A DNA stretch of 64,000 nucleotides. Source: Ktedonobacteria bacterium brp13. GTDB lineage: Bacteria; Chloroflexota; Ktedonobacteria; Ktedonobacterales; Ktedonobacteraceae. This document shows positions 25,871-34,531 of this stretch, in pieces. The stretch spans positions 6,737,485 through 6,801,484 of the forward strand of contig AP024096.1 of the NCBI GenBank assembly GCA_015099395.1, in the 5' to 3' direction. The position numbers were made by a program, and so were the translations under genes. The notes under the pieces are model-generated. The model ran no database searches and was not told where the DNA came from. It saw nothing but the letters and a program-made list of their open reading frames with translations. The stretch's first letter is position 1. The number at the start of each line of letters is the position of its first letter.

Positions 25871-26609
25871 GTCGTTCAACCTCCAATATATCAAGTATAT
25901 CTGTAAGCGAGTGAGCTAATAGGCAATCAACGTTCTGCTGTGTAAAGCGCTGTGCGCGGTCCAGGAGAATGGGCGTAATGCCGACCGACCGTGCACCAAT
26001 GACGTCATTAATATAAGAGTCTCCGATATGCATTGTATAGTCAGGGATAGCGTTCGCACGTTGTAGCGCAGTCTCATACAGATGCGGTGATGGTTTAGCT
26101 GAGCGTGTAGTGGCTGAGATAAGCAGGTAATCGAAGTACTCTGTAAGCTTGAGATTGCGTAGGATAGGAGCCAGCGAGATACCCCAGTCCGAGATGATGC
26201 CGAGCGAATAGTTATGGTAACGCAGTGTCGTCAGGGTCTCAATGACGTCGGGATAAATATGCCAACTTGTATGCTTATCGAATTCTTCATTCACCTTTGA
26301 AGCAAGTTGATAGAGTCGTGGCTCATTGTGTTCCTCTACAAAGGGCCGCAGTATCTGCATGTAGTAAGCAATCCAGAATTCTGCGATATCCTGATCGTTG
26401 GCCCAGGTCTGACGATTTTTGCGCACCTGACGAAAATAGAAGTCTTCAGCTACCTCTATCTGTGCTAAGATCTGCTCTAGATCGACATGGAGATCGAGTT
26501 GCTGACAGACCTGGAGACAGATTTCGGCAATCGATGGATGCGGATGGAGTAGCGTAAAGCCAGCATCAAAAAATATAGTACGGAATGCCTGCGGCTGCTC
26601 TAGTTTCAT
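25845..26609 (-). CDS. HAD-superfamily hydrolase
   Basis: 254 aa. Motif I is TIFFDAGFTLLHP, with the nucleophile Asp, but the usual second Asp of DxD is Gly (D-A-G-F-T), as in the HDHD3/REG-2-like branch. Motif II is SLGIISDWG, motif III Lys is in TRSAKPSP, and motif IV is MHIGDSYINDVIGA. A helical cap (about 20-110) lies between motifs I and II. A small-molecule phosphatase role is expected, substrate unknown. The ATG at 26609 is preferred over GTG at 26618. It is translationally linked to the membrane-anchored protein gene downstream. Confidence 0.85.
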   Translation of the reverse strand: MKLEQPQAFRTIFFDAGFTLLHPHPSIAEICLQVCQQLDLHVDLEQILAQIEVAEDFYFRQVRKNRQTWANDQDIAEFWIAYYMQILRPFVEEHNEPRLYQLASKVNEEFDKHTSWHIYPDVIETLTTLRYHNYSLGIISDWGISLAPILRNLKLTEYFDYLLISATTRSAKPSPHLYETALQRANAIPDYTMHIGDSYINDVIGARSVGITPILLDRAQRFTQQNVDCLLAHSLTDILDILEVERLEREHQNT

Positions 26610-26943
26610 ACACACCACCCTGTCCTGAATGAATACAACACAACCTTCTTCGCTGGGACGTGGTGGAGTTGAACGGGCAGCTTGAGACGAGCAAGCTTCT
26701 GCGAGTACATAGAAAATCCCTTATCTCTCCCCAGGTCTTCTCAGAAAAGTCTAGCATGTAGTTCCTTGGAATGTCAAATCAATTAATACATAAACGTGTC
26801 ATGTCAGAGATATACGTTTTACTTGTACAAGTCATGTAAAGCTGTGTAAAGAAGGAAGATGTCTGTTAAGGCTAGCGAAAAGCCCTCCATCGCGCCAGCA
26901 ACGGAGGGTTTTCTTGTCTATGGAGCATAGTAGTGACGCGGGT
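26610..26943. other. Intergenic region between HAD and prfA genes, with terminator
   Basis: 334 bp. It holds a hairpin with CCCTCC (26883-26888) against GGAGGG (26903-26908); on the minus strand it is followed by CTTTTCGC, so it probably terminates prfA. Nothing else was recognised. Confidence 0.6.
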
Positions 26944-28020
26944 TTACTGAAACATATTCTGCAATTTGTCGGCCTGATCGACAGTGATGAGGTTCTCCAG
27001 GAACTCGTCGATATCACCGTTCATGACGCCTGGCAGATTGTGACGGGTAAAGCCGATGCGATGATCGGTGACACGATCCTGTGGGAAATTATAGGTACGG
27101 ATCTTCTCACTGCGATCACCGGTCTGGACCTGTGAGCGGCGGTTCTTACTCAACTCGGCCTGGCGCTTGGCTTCCTCCAGATCCCAGAGGCGTGCTTTCA
27201 GAACGCCGAGGGCTTTGGCTTTATTCTTCAACTGGGACTTCTCATCCTGACAGGTCACGACAAGTCCGGTTGGCAGGTGTGTGATACGGACCGCCGAGTC
27301 GGTAGTATTGACGCTCTGTCCACCATGACCAGTCGAGCGATAGACATCGACGCGGATATCGTTATCTTTCACCTCAATATTGATATCGTCGTCCGCCTCT
27401 GGCAGCACAATAACCTTCGCTGTCGAGGTATGAATACGTCCGTTGGCCTCAGTCGCCGGGACGCGCTGTACACGATGGGTGCCACCCTCGTATTTCATCC
27501 GGCTGTAGGCACCTTTGCCGCGTACAACAAAGGTGACATCCTTGATGCCGCCCTGCTCGGTATCGTTGATGTCGAGGATCTCAGTCTTCCAGCGATGTGT
27601 ATCGGCGTAGCGGCTATACATACGGAAGAGCTCACCGGCGAAGAGCGCTGCCTCATCGCCACCTGCGCCACCTTGAATTGTGATGATCGCGTTTTTATCA
27701 TCCATAATATCTTTTGGTAGCAGCGCGACCTTCACCTCGTCGAGCAGCCGCTCCTGGTTTTTTTTCAGCTGTTCGAGCTCTTCGTAGGCCATGTCACGCA
27801 TCTCGCCCTCTTCGCTATCGACCATCTCCTGGGTCTCAGTGATCTGTTTGTCGGTAGCGATCAGCTCGTTGTATTTATTCACAACATCTTCAAGTTCAGC
27901 ATGCTCACGGCCATAGCGCTGAAGCAGTTCAAGGTCGTTGAGTACCTCTGGCTGTGCCATAAGGTTATTTAATTCTTCATAGCGTTTTGCTAACGTAGCG
28001 AGTTTATCCATTAAATCCAT
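26944..28020 (-). CDS. prfA: Peptide chain release factor 1
   Basis: 358 aa class I release factor recognising UAA and UAG. The peptidyl-tRNA hydrolysis motif GGQ is in STGHGGQSVNTTDSAVRITH, and the codon-recognition tripeptide region RVPATEANGRIHTS contains PAT, which distinguishes RF1 from RF2 (SPF). The N-terminal coiled region (MDLMDKLATLAKRYEELNNL) and C-terminal NFPQDRVTDHRIGFTRHNL are typical, and length is normal. The usual prmC methyltransferase gene is not adjacent, unlike in many bacteria. It is apparently transcribed alone, with a terminator at about 26883-26908. Confidence 0.97.
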   Translation of the reverse strand: MDLMDKLATLAKRYEELNNLMAQPEVLNDLELLQRYGREHAELEDVVNKYNELIATDKQITETQEMVDSEEGEMRDMAYEELEQLKKNQERLLDEVKVALLPKDIMDDKNAIITIQGGAGGDEAALFAGELFRMYSRYADTHRWKTEILDINDTEQGGIKDVTFVVRGKGAYSRMKYEGGTHRVQRVPATEANGRIHTSTAKVIVLPEADDDINIEVKDNDIRVDVYRSTGHGGQSVNTTDSAVRITHLPTGLVVTCQDEKSQLKNKAKALGVLKARLWDLEEAKRQAELSKNRRSQVQTGDRSEKIRTYNFPQDRVTDHRIGFTRHNLPGVMNGDIDEFLENLITVDQADKLQNMFQ

Positions 28021-28413
28021 GTAGGACCTCCTGATATCGTACTGAATATATGTAGCTCTTTATGTTTGTGTTTGTGTTTGCGTGTTGTTAGTTGTTGGAT
28101 ACTTCAAGTTCGTAGTGCACACAGTTCGACACTGGTTTATACAGAAATGTAGTCACGTGCATACGATTAAAAAATGTGCCTTAGCATATTCTGGAGAGGA
28201 AAAACAACATGAGGAATTATCGCTACCCGGCGGCGAGCAGGTAACGCTCAACGGTCGTACGCAGTAGTACGCGGTAGCGTTGGTAATCAAATATGATGGT
28301 AGTATTGAACATAGGTGGTCTCACTCCTATAGTATATCACATACGCTGTGGATTGAAAATTGGGGCAAAGCTGTATCTGGAGGCTTTTCGAAACTCAGGA
28401 GGGGCGAGAGCTT
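28021..28413. other. Intergenic region upstream of prfA
   Basis: About 390 bp. It has an AACGCT/AGCGTT stem with inner GTAC/GTAC (about 28247-28285) and a T/G-rich stretch at 28060-28100. No promoter or gene could be assigned with confidence. Confidence 0.35.
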
Positions 28414-28465
28414 GCGAAAAGCCAGACAGGGAGAGCGTTGACGCACGCTCTCCCTGTCTGGCTTT
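28414..28465 (-). terminator. Perfect 21-bp-stem terminator with alternative pairing
   Basis: AAAGCCAGACAGGGAGAGCG (from 28418) pairs perfectly with 28445-28465 across a 6-nt loop. On the minus strand it follows the phosphatase stop and runs into TTTTCGC. A second arm GGCTTTTCG at 28382-28390 can pair with CGAAAAGCC at 28415-28423, so two exclusive foldings are possible. Confidence 0.8.
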
Positions 28466-29138
28466 AAAAGAGGTGTGAGATATCATTGAGGACGTAGAGG
28501 ACGCGGGTCTCGGGGTTGGCGCGGACAATAGTGATACTCGTATTGACAGTTGGAAAGAAGAAGTCACGTTCAAGGCCGAGGACTTCGGCTGCGTACGCAT
28601 TGATGACGCCACCATGGCAGAAGACGATGACACGTTCTCCAATATGATCTTCGACGATCTTGTCCATTGCGTTGACGACGCGTTGGCGGAAGCCTTTAGA
28701 GGTCTCGTCGTTGGTAAGGCCATCCCAATGTCCCTGATACGCGGCGAGGGAAGCCGTCTCCATTTGTCGAGAGTGGAGGAGCTTGCTGAGAAGCTCCAGA
28801 TCTTGTGGATCTTCCAGTGGTGGAACATTGGCAAGGTCAGAGCTATGGATCTCTTTCAGGTCTTCAACGATAGTTGGTGTAAGCTGTAGATATTCCAGTA
28901 ATGGTGCCGCAGTCTGCCGGCAACGGACGAGAGGACTACTATAGACAGCATCAAAATGGACACGCTTAAGGCGTTCTGCTACTTTCTGTGCCTGCTCACG
29001 TCCCTCTTTGCTCAATGGTAGATCGTCATAGATGCCGCTGGGGATAATCTCGTCCGCGCCAGGGATAGCATCCCCATGGCGAATCAGATAAAGCTCGGTT
29101 GCCTGATGGCGATTCAGTAAGAATGGATCCTGTAACAT
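28464..29138 (-). CDS. Histidine phosphatase family protein (phosphoglycerate mutase-like)
   Basis: 224 aa. The catalytic RHG motif is in ELYLIRHGDAI, with the second conserved arginine in SSPLVRCRQTAAPLL and the later catalytic His in VIVFCHGGVINAYA. This places it in branch 1 of the histidine phosphatase superfamily (CobC, PhoE and similar). The domain fills the protein; no signal peptide is seen. The substrate cannot be inferred. It appears monocistronic, ending in a very strong hairpin terminator that contains its stop codon. No clear ribosome-binding site precedes the ATG. Confidence 0.88.
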   Translation of the reverse strand: MLQDPFLLNRHQATELYLIRHGDAIPGADEIIPSGIYDDLPLSKEGREQAQKVAERLKRVHFDAVYSSPLVRCRQTAAPLLEYLQLTPTIVEDLKEIHSSDLANVPPLEDPQDLELLSKLLHSRQMETASLAAYQGHWDGLTNDETSKGFRQRVVNAMDKIVEDHIGERVIVFCHGGVINAYAAEVLGLERDFFFPTVNTSITIVRANPETRVLYVLNDISHLF

Positions 29139-29440
29139 TCTATCAAATAACCCTTCGTAGTAACGCTTCTTAATAGAGTATGGTGGAAATAAGCACTGGT
29201 ATCAACATCTGTAATCGTGCCATATACAGTGTGATAGCACAAGAGGTTGTAGGTAGCGAATAGATGTGAATAGATGTGAATAGATGTTGATAGGTGCTTC
29301 CTCTTCCTGTAGTGTAGCGTGATGTACTACAATTTATCGTAAAGAGATGCTGCTTCACTGAATTAGCAATCAGACATGACGAGTGCTAGACACTCACCGT
29401 TTCTCTATGCTACAATACTAGCAATCACTGGATTTATTTG
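29139..29440. other. Intergenic region between phosphatase and clpE-like genes
   Basis: Holds a short tandem repeat, about three copies of a GAATAGATGT-type unit at 29260-29294. A possible weak promoter (TAGACA at 29387, TACAAT at 29412, 19-bp spacing) points toward the clpE-like gene. No gene is supported. No CIRCE or CtsR-type heptad repeats were found. Confidence 0.4.
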
Positions 29441-29517
29441 CTAAGATCTTATTCCGAAAACCAACGCGACTGGCGTCGCTAGTGCTATGCACTCACGTTT
29501 TCGGATACGTAGTAAGA
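29441..29517. repeat. Dispersed structured repeat, copy 2
   Basis: A 77-bp copy of the element at 5342-5419, beginning GCTAAGATCTTATTCCGAAA and ending TTCGGATACGTAGTAAG. The inner hairpin GCGAC-TGGC-GTCGC and its flanks are identical in both copies; differences concentrate in the right part of the loop (ATGCACTCACG against CGCACACGCAGG). Here it lies about 120 bp upstream of the clpE-like start, probably within its leader or promoter. Confidence 0.8.
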
Positions 29518-29634
29518 ATAGATTGTTTGATCGTGTAATTTGTTACGATACTCGTGAACGACGTGATAGACCGATGTGGTTAGGTGCCATGTGTTAGTTC
29601 ATAGACAAACGTCATACATAAAAGGTAAATAAAG

Positions 29635-31902
29635 ATGGACATGAAATGCGAACGTTGTCAGAAGAATCCTGCTCGTGTGCGGGTCGATCAGATGGTCGAC
29701 GGCAAGCGTGAGTCGCACTTTCTCTGTCAGCAATGCGTTGATGAATTGATGAACGCAATGGGTCAGCTTGGTGGCCTGGACGGACAGGGCTTCTCTGGTA
29801 CCCCCCTCGGTTTTACAGCAAACAACAATAAATCCTCTTCCACAGGCAATACTGGCAATGTAAATACAGCGACGGCCGAACGTCCGCCGAAACGTAGCGC
29901 AACTCCCACCCTTGATCAATATGGTCGGGACCTGACCGCCGAAGCAGCCGAAGGGAAGCTTGATCCCGCTGCCGGTCGAGTCCGTGAGTTGCGGCGTCTG
30001 ATCACCATCCTGGGACGACGGCAGAAGAACAATCCGGTCCTGATTGGTGAGCCTGGTGTTGGTAAGACAGCAATTGTTGAAGGATTAGCGCGTAAGATCG
30101 AGAGTGGCGATGTGCCTGCGACGTTGCGTAACAAGCGAATCGTCTCATTGAACATTGGTGGCATGGTGGCTGGAGCGATGTTCCGCGGGCAGTTTGAGCA
30201 ACGTGTCAAGTCGATCCTTGAAGAGCTCAGACAGGCGCCAGAAGTGATCGTCTTTATCGACGAACTGCATACAGTGGTTGGAGCAGGTGCTGCCGAGGGA
30301 GCCGTGGGTGCGGCAGATATGATTAAGCCTGCACTGGCACGTGGAGAGTTACGCTGTATCGGTGCGACCACCCGGGATGAATACCGCAAGCATGTAGAGA
30401 AGGATGCAGCCCTGGAGCGTCGTTTTCAGCCGATCGTCGTCGATGAGCCGAGCATAGAAGAGGCCATCGTGATGCTAAAGATCGTGCGCCCGAACTATGA
30501 GGCTCATCATGGTGTTGGTGTCACCGACGAGGCGATTGAAGCAGCGGTCAAGTTATCAGACCGCTATATTAATGATCGCTTCCTGCCGGACAAAGCTATT
30601 GATCTGATGGATGAGGCTGGTTCCGCAATGCGTCTGGACGCGACAGAGAAAGGCATCATCAGCCCAACTACCATCTCAGATCTAGAGAAAGAGTTATCTG
30701 ATATTCAGGCGCAGAAAGAGGCCGCTGCCAACGCCGAAGACTACGAGCTTGCAGCGACGATGCGTCAGCAAGAGTTGCAGACACTGGAGCAACTGAGCAA
30801 GGCGCGCTCCGAGAAAAGCAATATCATCTCGTTGATTATAACGCCCGAGCATATCGCGCATGTCGTCGAGATCTGGACCGGAGTGCCGATCAGCCAGATG
30901 CTGGAGAGTGAGCGACAGAACCTGCGTACGCTGGATGCTGACCTGCACAAGCGTGTCATCGGTCAGGAAGAGGCTATCAGTGCAGTTGCCCGTTCGATTC
31001 GTCGTTCGCGTGCAGGATTGAAAGATCCCAAACGACCAATCGGCTCATTCCTCTTCCTGGGTCCGACCGGCGTTGGCAAGACTGAACTGGCGAAGGCGCT
31101 GGCGGCGGAGCTGTTTGGTGGCGAGGAGAATCTGATCCGGCTCGACATGTCGGAGTATATGGAGTCGCACACAGTCTCACGTCTCTTCGGGAGTCCTCCA
31201 GGCTACGTTGGCTATGATGAGGGAGGTCAGTTAACCGAGCGTGTGCGTCGTCGTCCGTATAGCGTCATCCTGCTGGACGAAGTCGAGAAGGCCCATCCAG
31301 AGGTCTTCAACTCGCTCTTACAGATCATGGACGATGGTCGTCTGACAGATGGACAGGGGCGGACCGTCGACTTCAAGAATACCGTTGTCATCATGACCAG
31401 TAACGCCGGTAGCGCCGATCTTAAGCGTTCCATTAATATGGGCTTTGCGCAGAAGAAGGGTGACAACGCTCGTGATGAGCAATACGAAGTGATGCGCTCC
31501 AAGGCCATGGACGGCTTAAAGCAGACGTTCCGGCCAGAGTTCCTGAATCGTATCGATCAGATTGTCGTCTTCCATTCGCTGGATCGTGAGGATCTTTATA
31601 GCATCCTGTCCTTGATGTTAGAGCAAGTGAGGGGCCGTCTGAGCGACCAGGGCATCGAACTGGTCGTCAGTGATGAGGCACGTGACTTCTTGCTCAAGGT
31701 TGGTTTTGACGAAGAGTATGGTGCGCGTCCATTGCGCCGAGCGATACAGGTCAACGTTGATGACGTTCTGGCTGATGCGCTACTTAATAATGTGATCGTG
31801 AGCGGACAGGCAGCGGTCCTGATCGTGCGAGACGGGAAGACCGCTGTAACCACGCAGGAGCATGCGGCAGAAGAACATATACAGATCTCGCAACCGTCGT
31901 AG
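29635..31902 (+). CDS. clpE: ClpE-like AAA+ unfoldase with N-terminal zinc finger
   Basis: 755 aa HSP100 protein. The N-terminal zinc finger uses Cys5, Cys8, Cys31 and Cys34 and replaces the double Clp-N domain of ClpC, as in ClpE. A Gly/Asn/Thr-rich linker leads to AAA-1 (Walker A GEPGVGKT, FIDELHTVVGAG), a short UVR-like coiled segment (EDYELAATMRQQELQTLEQL) in the middle domain, then AAA-2 (GPTGVGKTE, VILLDEVEKAH) and the C-terminal D2-small domain. An MGF tripeptide (SINMGFAQ) occupies the usual ClpP-docking loop. It should feed unfolded substrates to ClpP under stress. It ends in a strong terminator. Whether a separate ClpC exists elsewhere is unknown. Confidence 0.88.
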   Translation: MDMKCERCQKNPARVRVDQMVDGKRESHFLCQQCVDELMNAMGQLGGLDGQGFSGTPLGFTANNNKSSSTGNTGNVNTATAERPPKRSATPTLDQYGRDLTAEAAEGKLDPAAGRVRELRRLITILGRRQKNNPVLIGEPGVGKTAIVEGLARKIESGDVPATLRNKRIVSLNIGGMVAGAMFRGQFEQRVKSILEELRQAPEVIVFIDELHTVVGAGAAEGAVGAADMIKPALARGELRCIGATTRDEYRKHVEKDAALERRFQPIVVDEPSIEEAIVMLKIVRPNYEAHHGVGVTDEAIEAAVKLSDRYINDRFLPDKAIDLMDEAGSAMRLDATEKGIISPTTISDLEKELSDIQAQKEAAANAEDYELAATMRQQELQTLEQLSKARSEKSNIISLIITPEHIAHVVEIWTGVPISQMLESERQNLRTLDADLHKRVIGQEEAISAVARSIRRSRAGLKDPKRPIGSFLFLGPTGVGKTELAKALAAELFGGEENLIRLDMSEYMESHTVSRLFGSPPGYVGYDEGGQLTERVRRRPYSVILLDEVEKAHPEVFNSLLQIMDDGRLTDGQGRTVDFKNTVVIMTSNAGSADLKRSINMGFAQKKGDNARDEQYEVMRSKAMDGLKQTFRPEFLNRIDQIVVFHSLDREDLYSILSLMLEQVRGRLSDQGIELVVSDEARDFLLKVGFDEEYGARPLRRAIQVNVDDVLADALLNNVIVSGQAAVLIVRDGKTAVTTQEHAAEEHIQISQPS

Positions 31903-31931
31903 GAGTGGGTGCAGCGTAGGAGTGAGTGTAG

Positions 31932-31974
31932 AAAAGGCCGAGCTTACATTACCTATGTGTAAGCTCGGCCTTTT
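31932..31974 (+). terminator. Rho-independent terminator of the clpE-like gene
   Basis: A 17-bp stem (AAAAGGCCGAGCTTACA with its complement) closes over a 9-nt loop and runs into TTTTTATTTG. The A-run on the other side makes it bidirectional. Confidence 0.9.
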
Positions 31975-32188
31975 TATTTGCATCTTTTTGCTAGTATAAT
32001 CTGTACCTTTACTAAAGTATGTTTTACCGGGAGCTTTTCAGCTAAACCTCACCACGACAGTTATAGCCTCTTCGCAAGAGTATCCACAACCGGTATGGAT
32101 TGGCTTCGTTCACAAGACGGCAGACCCCCAGATAACAGCATCGGTAAAGAGATCCAGAGAGACTGAGATTGGGGCCGAGGCATTAAAA

Positions 32189-33392
32189 TTGCCAGCTTAT
32201 ACACCATCTCAGGTGGTGTCTCGTACAGCAACATACCCGGTTAGTGGTCATCACGCATCTCCTATAGACAAGACTGTCCCAGTATCCTCTGCTGAATCGC
32301 TGTTGGAGCCGCGTACGCAGCAAGCGGTCCAGAGCTTATTGAAGATGGCGGAGACTTTGATGAAGCTCCCCTCAGCTACAGAAGAGTTTGAGTCAGTTGG
32401 GCTAGAGTTGGCACAACTCGTGAAGAGTGTGTTAGACTGTCAGCGTATAGGGATGTACACCATTGAGTCTGCTACGCAATTTCTTCGTCCACTAGCCGTA
32501 GTGGGGTTAAGTGAAGAGCAAGAGCACAGATGGTGGCAAGAGCGTTCCAAGCGTTATCTCAGCCTTCACCAGTGGCTTCCCCGGACCAGTGTTGAAGAAT
32601 TGCAGGAATAAAGTCATAATTATTAATCAGAGCTATCCTGGCTTTGTACAATTTACGCAACCCTTTCCTGTACAGACGATAATTATCGCGTCAATCTATC
32701 TTGGCGAGAGGATGACGGAGGTTATTGCCATAGACTGTCAGGAACCCTGTCCCCTAAACGGGACGGGCTTGTAGAGATGGGGTGGTTTCTGCCCGTCTTC
32801 TCTGCGAGCTTACCTGACCAGTCCCAGCCAGGACTGTTCCTTGCATGCCCCTTGGGGCGGGAAACGGTTATCGGGCTACGATAGCGGCAATGTTCAAGAA
32901 CGTACCAATGCGTGCATGCCAGCGCATTGCTCTATAACTTCTGAGTTAACCAGGTCTACGAGGGTTAAGCCAGTGCTCAGGAGACGTGCAGACCGCTATC
33001 ATCGACGAGGCACACATTACTTTGTGCGGAAAAGGGTGCCAGCCATCTCTGGCATTGAAGGACAGACCGCACTTCTGTTCTTCCCCCGCAAGGGGACGAC
33101 TTGAAACATTGTGCGTCTGCGGACGCCTTTCTTTCCTCCCATAGCCTGAAGGCGTATGGGTCCCCAGAAAGGATTTCTTATGGATTGGATCGTCTTACCT
33201 ATTGTAAGAGAGTGTGTTTCTGCGCAATGTAAGGCGGTTCCTGTGGGCCTGGGCCTGGGTCTTTATATCAGTAGGACGTTGATAGAACGCCATAATGGGC
33301 AAGCAGGAGTTACCAGCAAAATGGGCGTATGGTCTATTTTCTGGTTTACGTTGCCTCTCGTGCAGACTGAAGAGGCGTCTGCAATGCAATAA
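32189..33392 (+). pseudogene. Broken GAF-histidine kinase gene
   Basis: Remnants of one sensor kinase. From a TTG at 32189 a GAF domain is readable (QSLLKMAETLMKLPSATEEF, LELAQLVKSVLDCQRIGMY, AVVGLSEEQEHRWWQE) until a stop at 32609-32611. The GAF domain continues in another frame from about 32610 (VIIINQSYPGFVQF, IIIASIYLGERMTEVIAIDC). Then 430 bp of hairpin-rich non-coding DNA intervene. The last ATPase-domain box reappears at about 33240-33390 (VGLGLGLYISRTLIERHNGQ, FWFTLPL). The His-kinase dimerisation domain and most of the ATPase domain, roughly 150 residues, are missing. It cannot make a functional kinase. The intact kinase at 34.5 kb has a different sensor part. Confidence 0.85.
32742..33172 (+). 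mobile_element. Transposase-less hairpin-rich element, IS200/IS605-like ends, possible structured RNA
   Basis: About a dozen stem-loops occur in 430 bp: 32746-32767 (CCTGTCCC/GGGACGGG), 32819-32836, 32847-32858, 32875-32885, 32892-32901, 32906-32929 (CAATGCG/CGCATTG), 33010-33027, 33037-33054 (TGCCAG/CTGGCA), 33084-33095 (CCCC-GCAA-GGGG), 33113-33126 (GCGTC-TGCG-GACGC) and a nested right-end stem 33126-33172. The right end, TTTCCTCCC then a TGAA-loop hairpin, resembles IS200/IS605-family termini. No transposase, TnpB or IscB frame is present. It sits inside the kinase pseudogene. A stand-alone omega-RNA or a PATE-like non-autonomous element are the readings; boundaries are approximate. Confidence 0.55.
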
Positions 33393-33413
33393 TTTGACGC
33401 AAGAGGATTGTTT

Positions 33414-34445
33414 ATGAAGAGACAGTATTGGCTGACCATGGGTGGTGTGGTGTTAGGGTTAGGGGCTGGTATCGTGTTTCGTAGTTTTCTGCCTCAATCC
33501 CTGCTCCATGGGGAGAGAAAAGATGATCTAGAAGAGTCCCTGGTTGGATCTCTGGACCCGCAAGGGACGCTGCCGGAGATAGAAGTCACATTTTTGCGAT
33601 GTGGTAGCGTGCAGGTGCCAGAATGTATCGCCGTCCGTGGGTCACTCTCTGCCCGTCCACTTACCATCTCCTACAGCGCTGTCTTGATTAAGCACCCACA
33701 GGCAACCTTTCTCTATGACACAGGACTGTGTGCCGACATAGAGTTATTTTTAATGGACCAAGCGCTTTTTTTCAAGCAGACGTTGGGGCGTTTCGATTTT
33801 GAGCAATCGATAAGTAACCTGCTGCATACGTATGGTGTACAAGCGAGCGACCTTGATTTTGCCGTCATTTCGCACTTGCATTGGGATCATGTATCCGGCA
33901 TTCCTGATCTGCCGGGTATCCCGTTACGCATCAACCGGGTTGAGTATGACGCAGCCAGTCAGGGCTTATTTGAGCGTAATCGGGGCCTGGTACGGCGTTT
34001 GTTGTCCAATAATCCCGTTCAACTGCTAGATTTTACTGGTGATCCATATGAAGGTTTCCCCTGTAGCCATGATCTCTTTGGGGATGGTTCCATTATACTG
34101 GTACCATTACCGGGGCATACAGCCGGGCAGATGGGAATGTTCATTAATCGATCCAATGGCGCACGTCTCTTCCTGCTAGCGGACGCCGCCTGGTTAGCTG
34201 ATAACTATGTGCGACCTGCGACGATGCATCCTGTCCTCTGGTCACTTGTGACCAGTGATGATGCCATCGCAAAGCAGACGCTCGTAGATTTGTATTATTT
34301 TTCTCGTCAGCATCCTGAAATAGCCATGATTGGTATGCACGATGCGCAGTTACAGGACGCATTTATGACAGTAGAGCAGAATAGGCGTATAATTCATACA
34401 CAAGAGACACCGATAGATGCAGACGCACGTCGTCGAGTGAAGTAA
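33414..34445 (+). CDS. MBL-fold metallo-hydrolase with N-terminal membrane anchor or signal
   Basis: 343 aa. It begins MKRQYWLTMGGVVLGLGAGIVF, a basic residue then a hydrophobic helix, suggesting export or membrane anchoring. The metallo-beta-lactamase fold follows: HLHWDHVSG (zinc ligands of HxHxDH), a His in PLPGHTAGQMG and the bridging Asp in FLLADAAWLADN. The arrangement resembles N-acyl homoserine lactonase-like members, so a lactone or ester substrate is possible but unproven. ATG 33414 is preceded by AGAGGA; a TTG lies at 33408. It starts about 20 bp after the kinase pseudogene, so it may once have been its operon partner. Confidence 0.85.
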   Translation: MKRQYWLTMGGVVLGLGAGIVFRSFLPQSLLHGERKDDLEESLVGSLDPQGTLPEIEVTFLRCGSVQVPECIAVRGSLSARPLTISYSAVLIKHPQATFLYDTGLCADIELFLMDQALFFKQTLGRFDFEQSISNLLHTYGVQASDLDFAVISHLHWDHVSGIPDLPGIPLRINRVEYDAASQGLFERNRGLVRRLLSNNPVQLLDFTGDPYEGFPCSHDLFGDGSIILVPLPGHTAGQMGMFINRSNGARLFLLADAAWLADNYVRPATMHPVLWSLVTSDDAIAKQTLVDLYYFSRQHPEIAMIGMHDAQLQDAFMTVEQNRRIIHTQETPIDADARRRVK

Positions 34446-34531
34446 AAAGCGTCCATAGTTACAGCGTTCTATTGTCTAGCGCGTAAAGTGTGTTATACAT
34501 AGTCTGGTCGTCGGAGGGAGTAAGGATTTCT

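Noticed and set aside
29635..31902. ClpC or ClpB assignment
   Set aside because: The double Clp-N domain is absent and an N-terminal zinc finger is present; the long coiled middle domain of ClpB is absent.
31978..32166. 62-aa frame between the clpE-like gene and the kinase pseudogene
   Set aside because: Starts inside the terminator region, has no ribosome-binding site and no similarity I can see.
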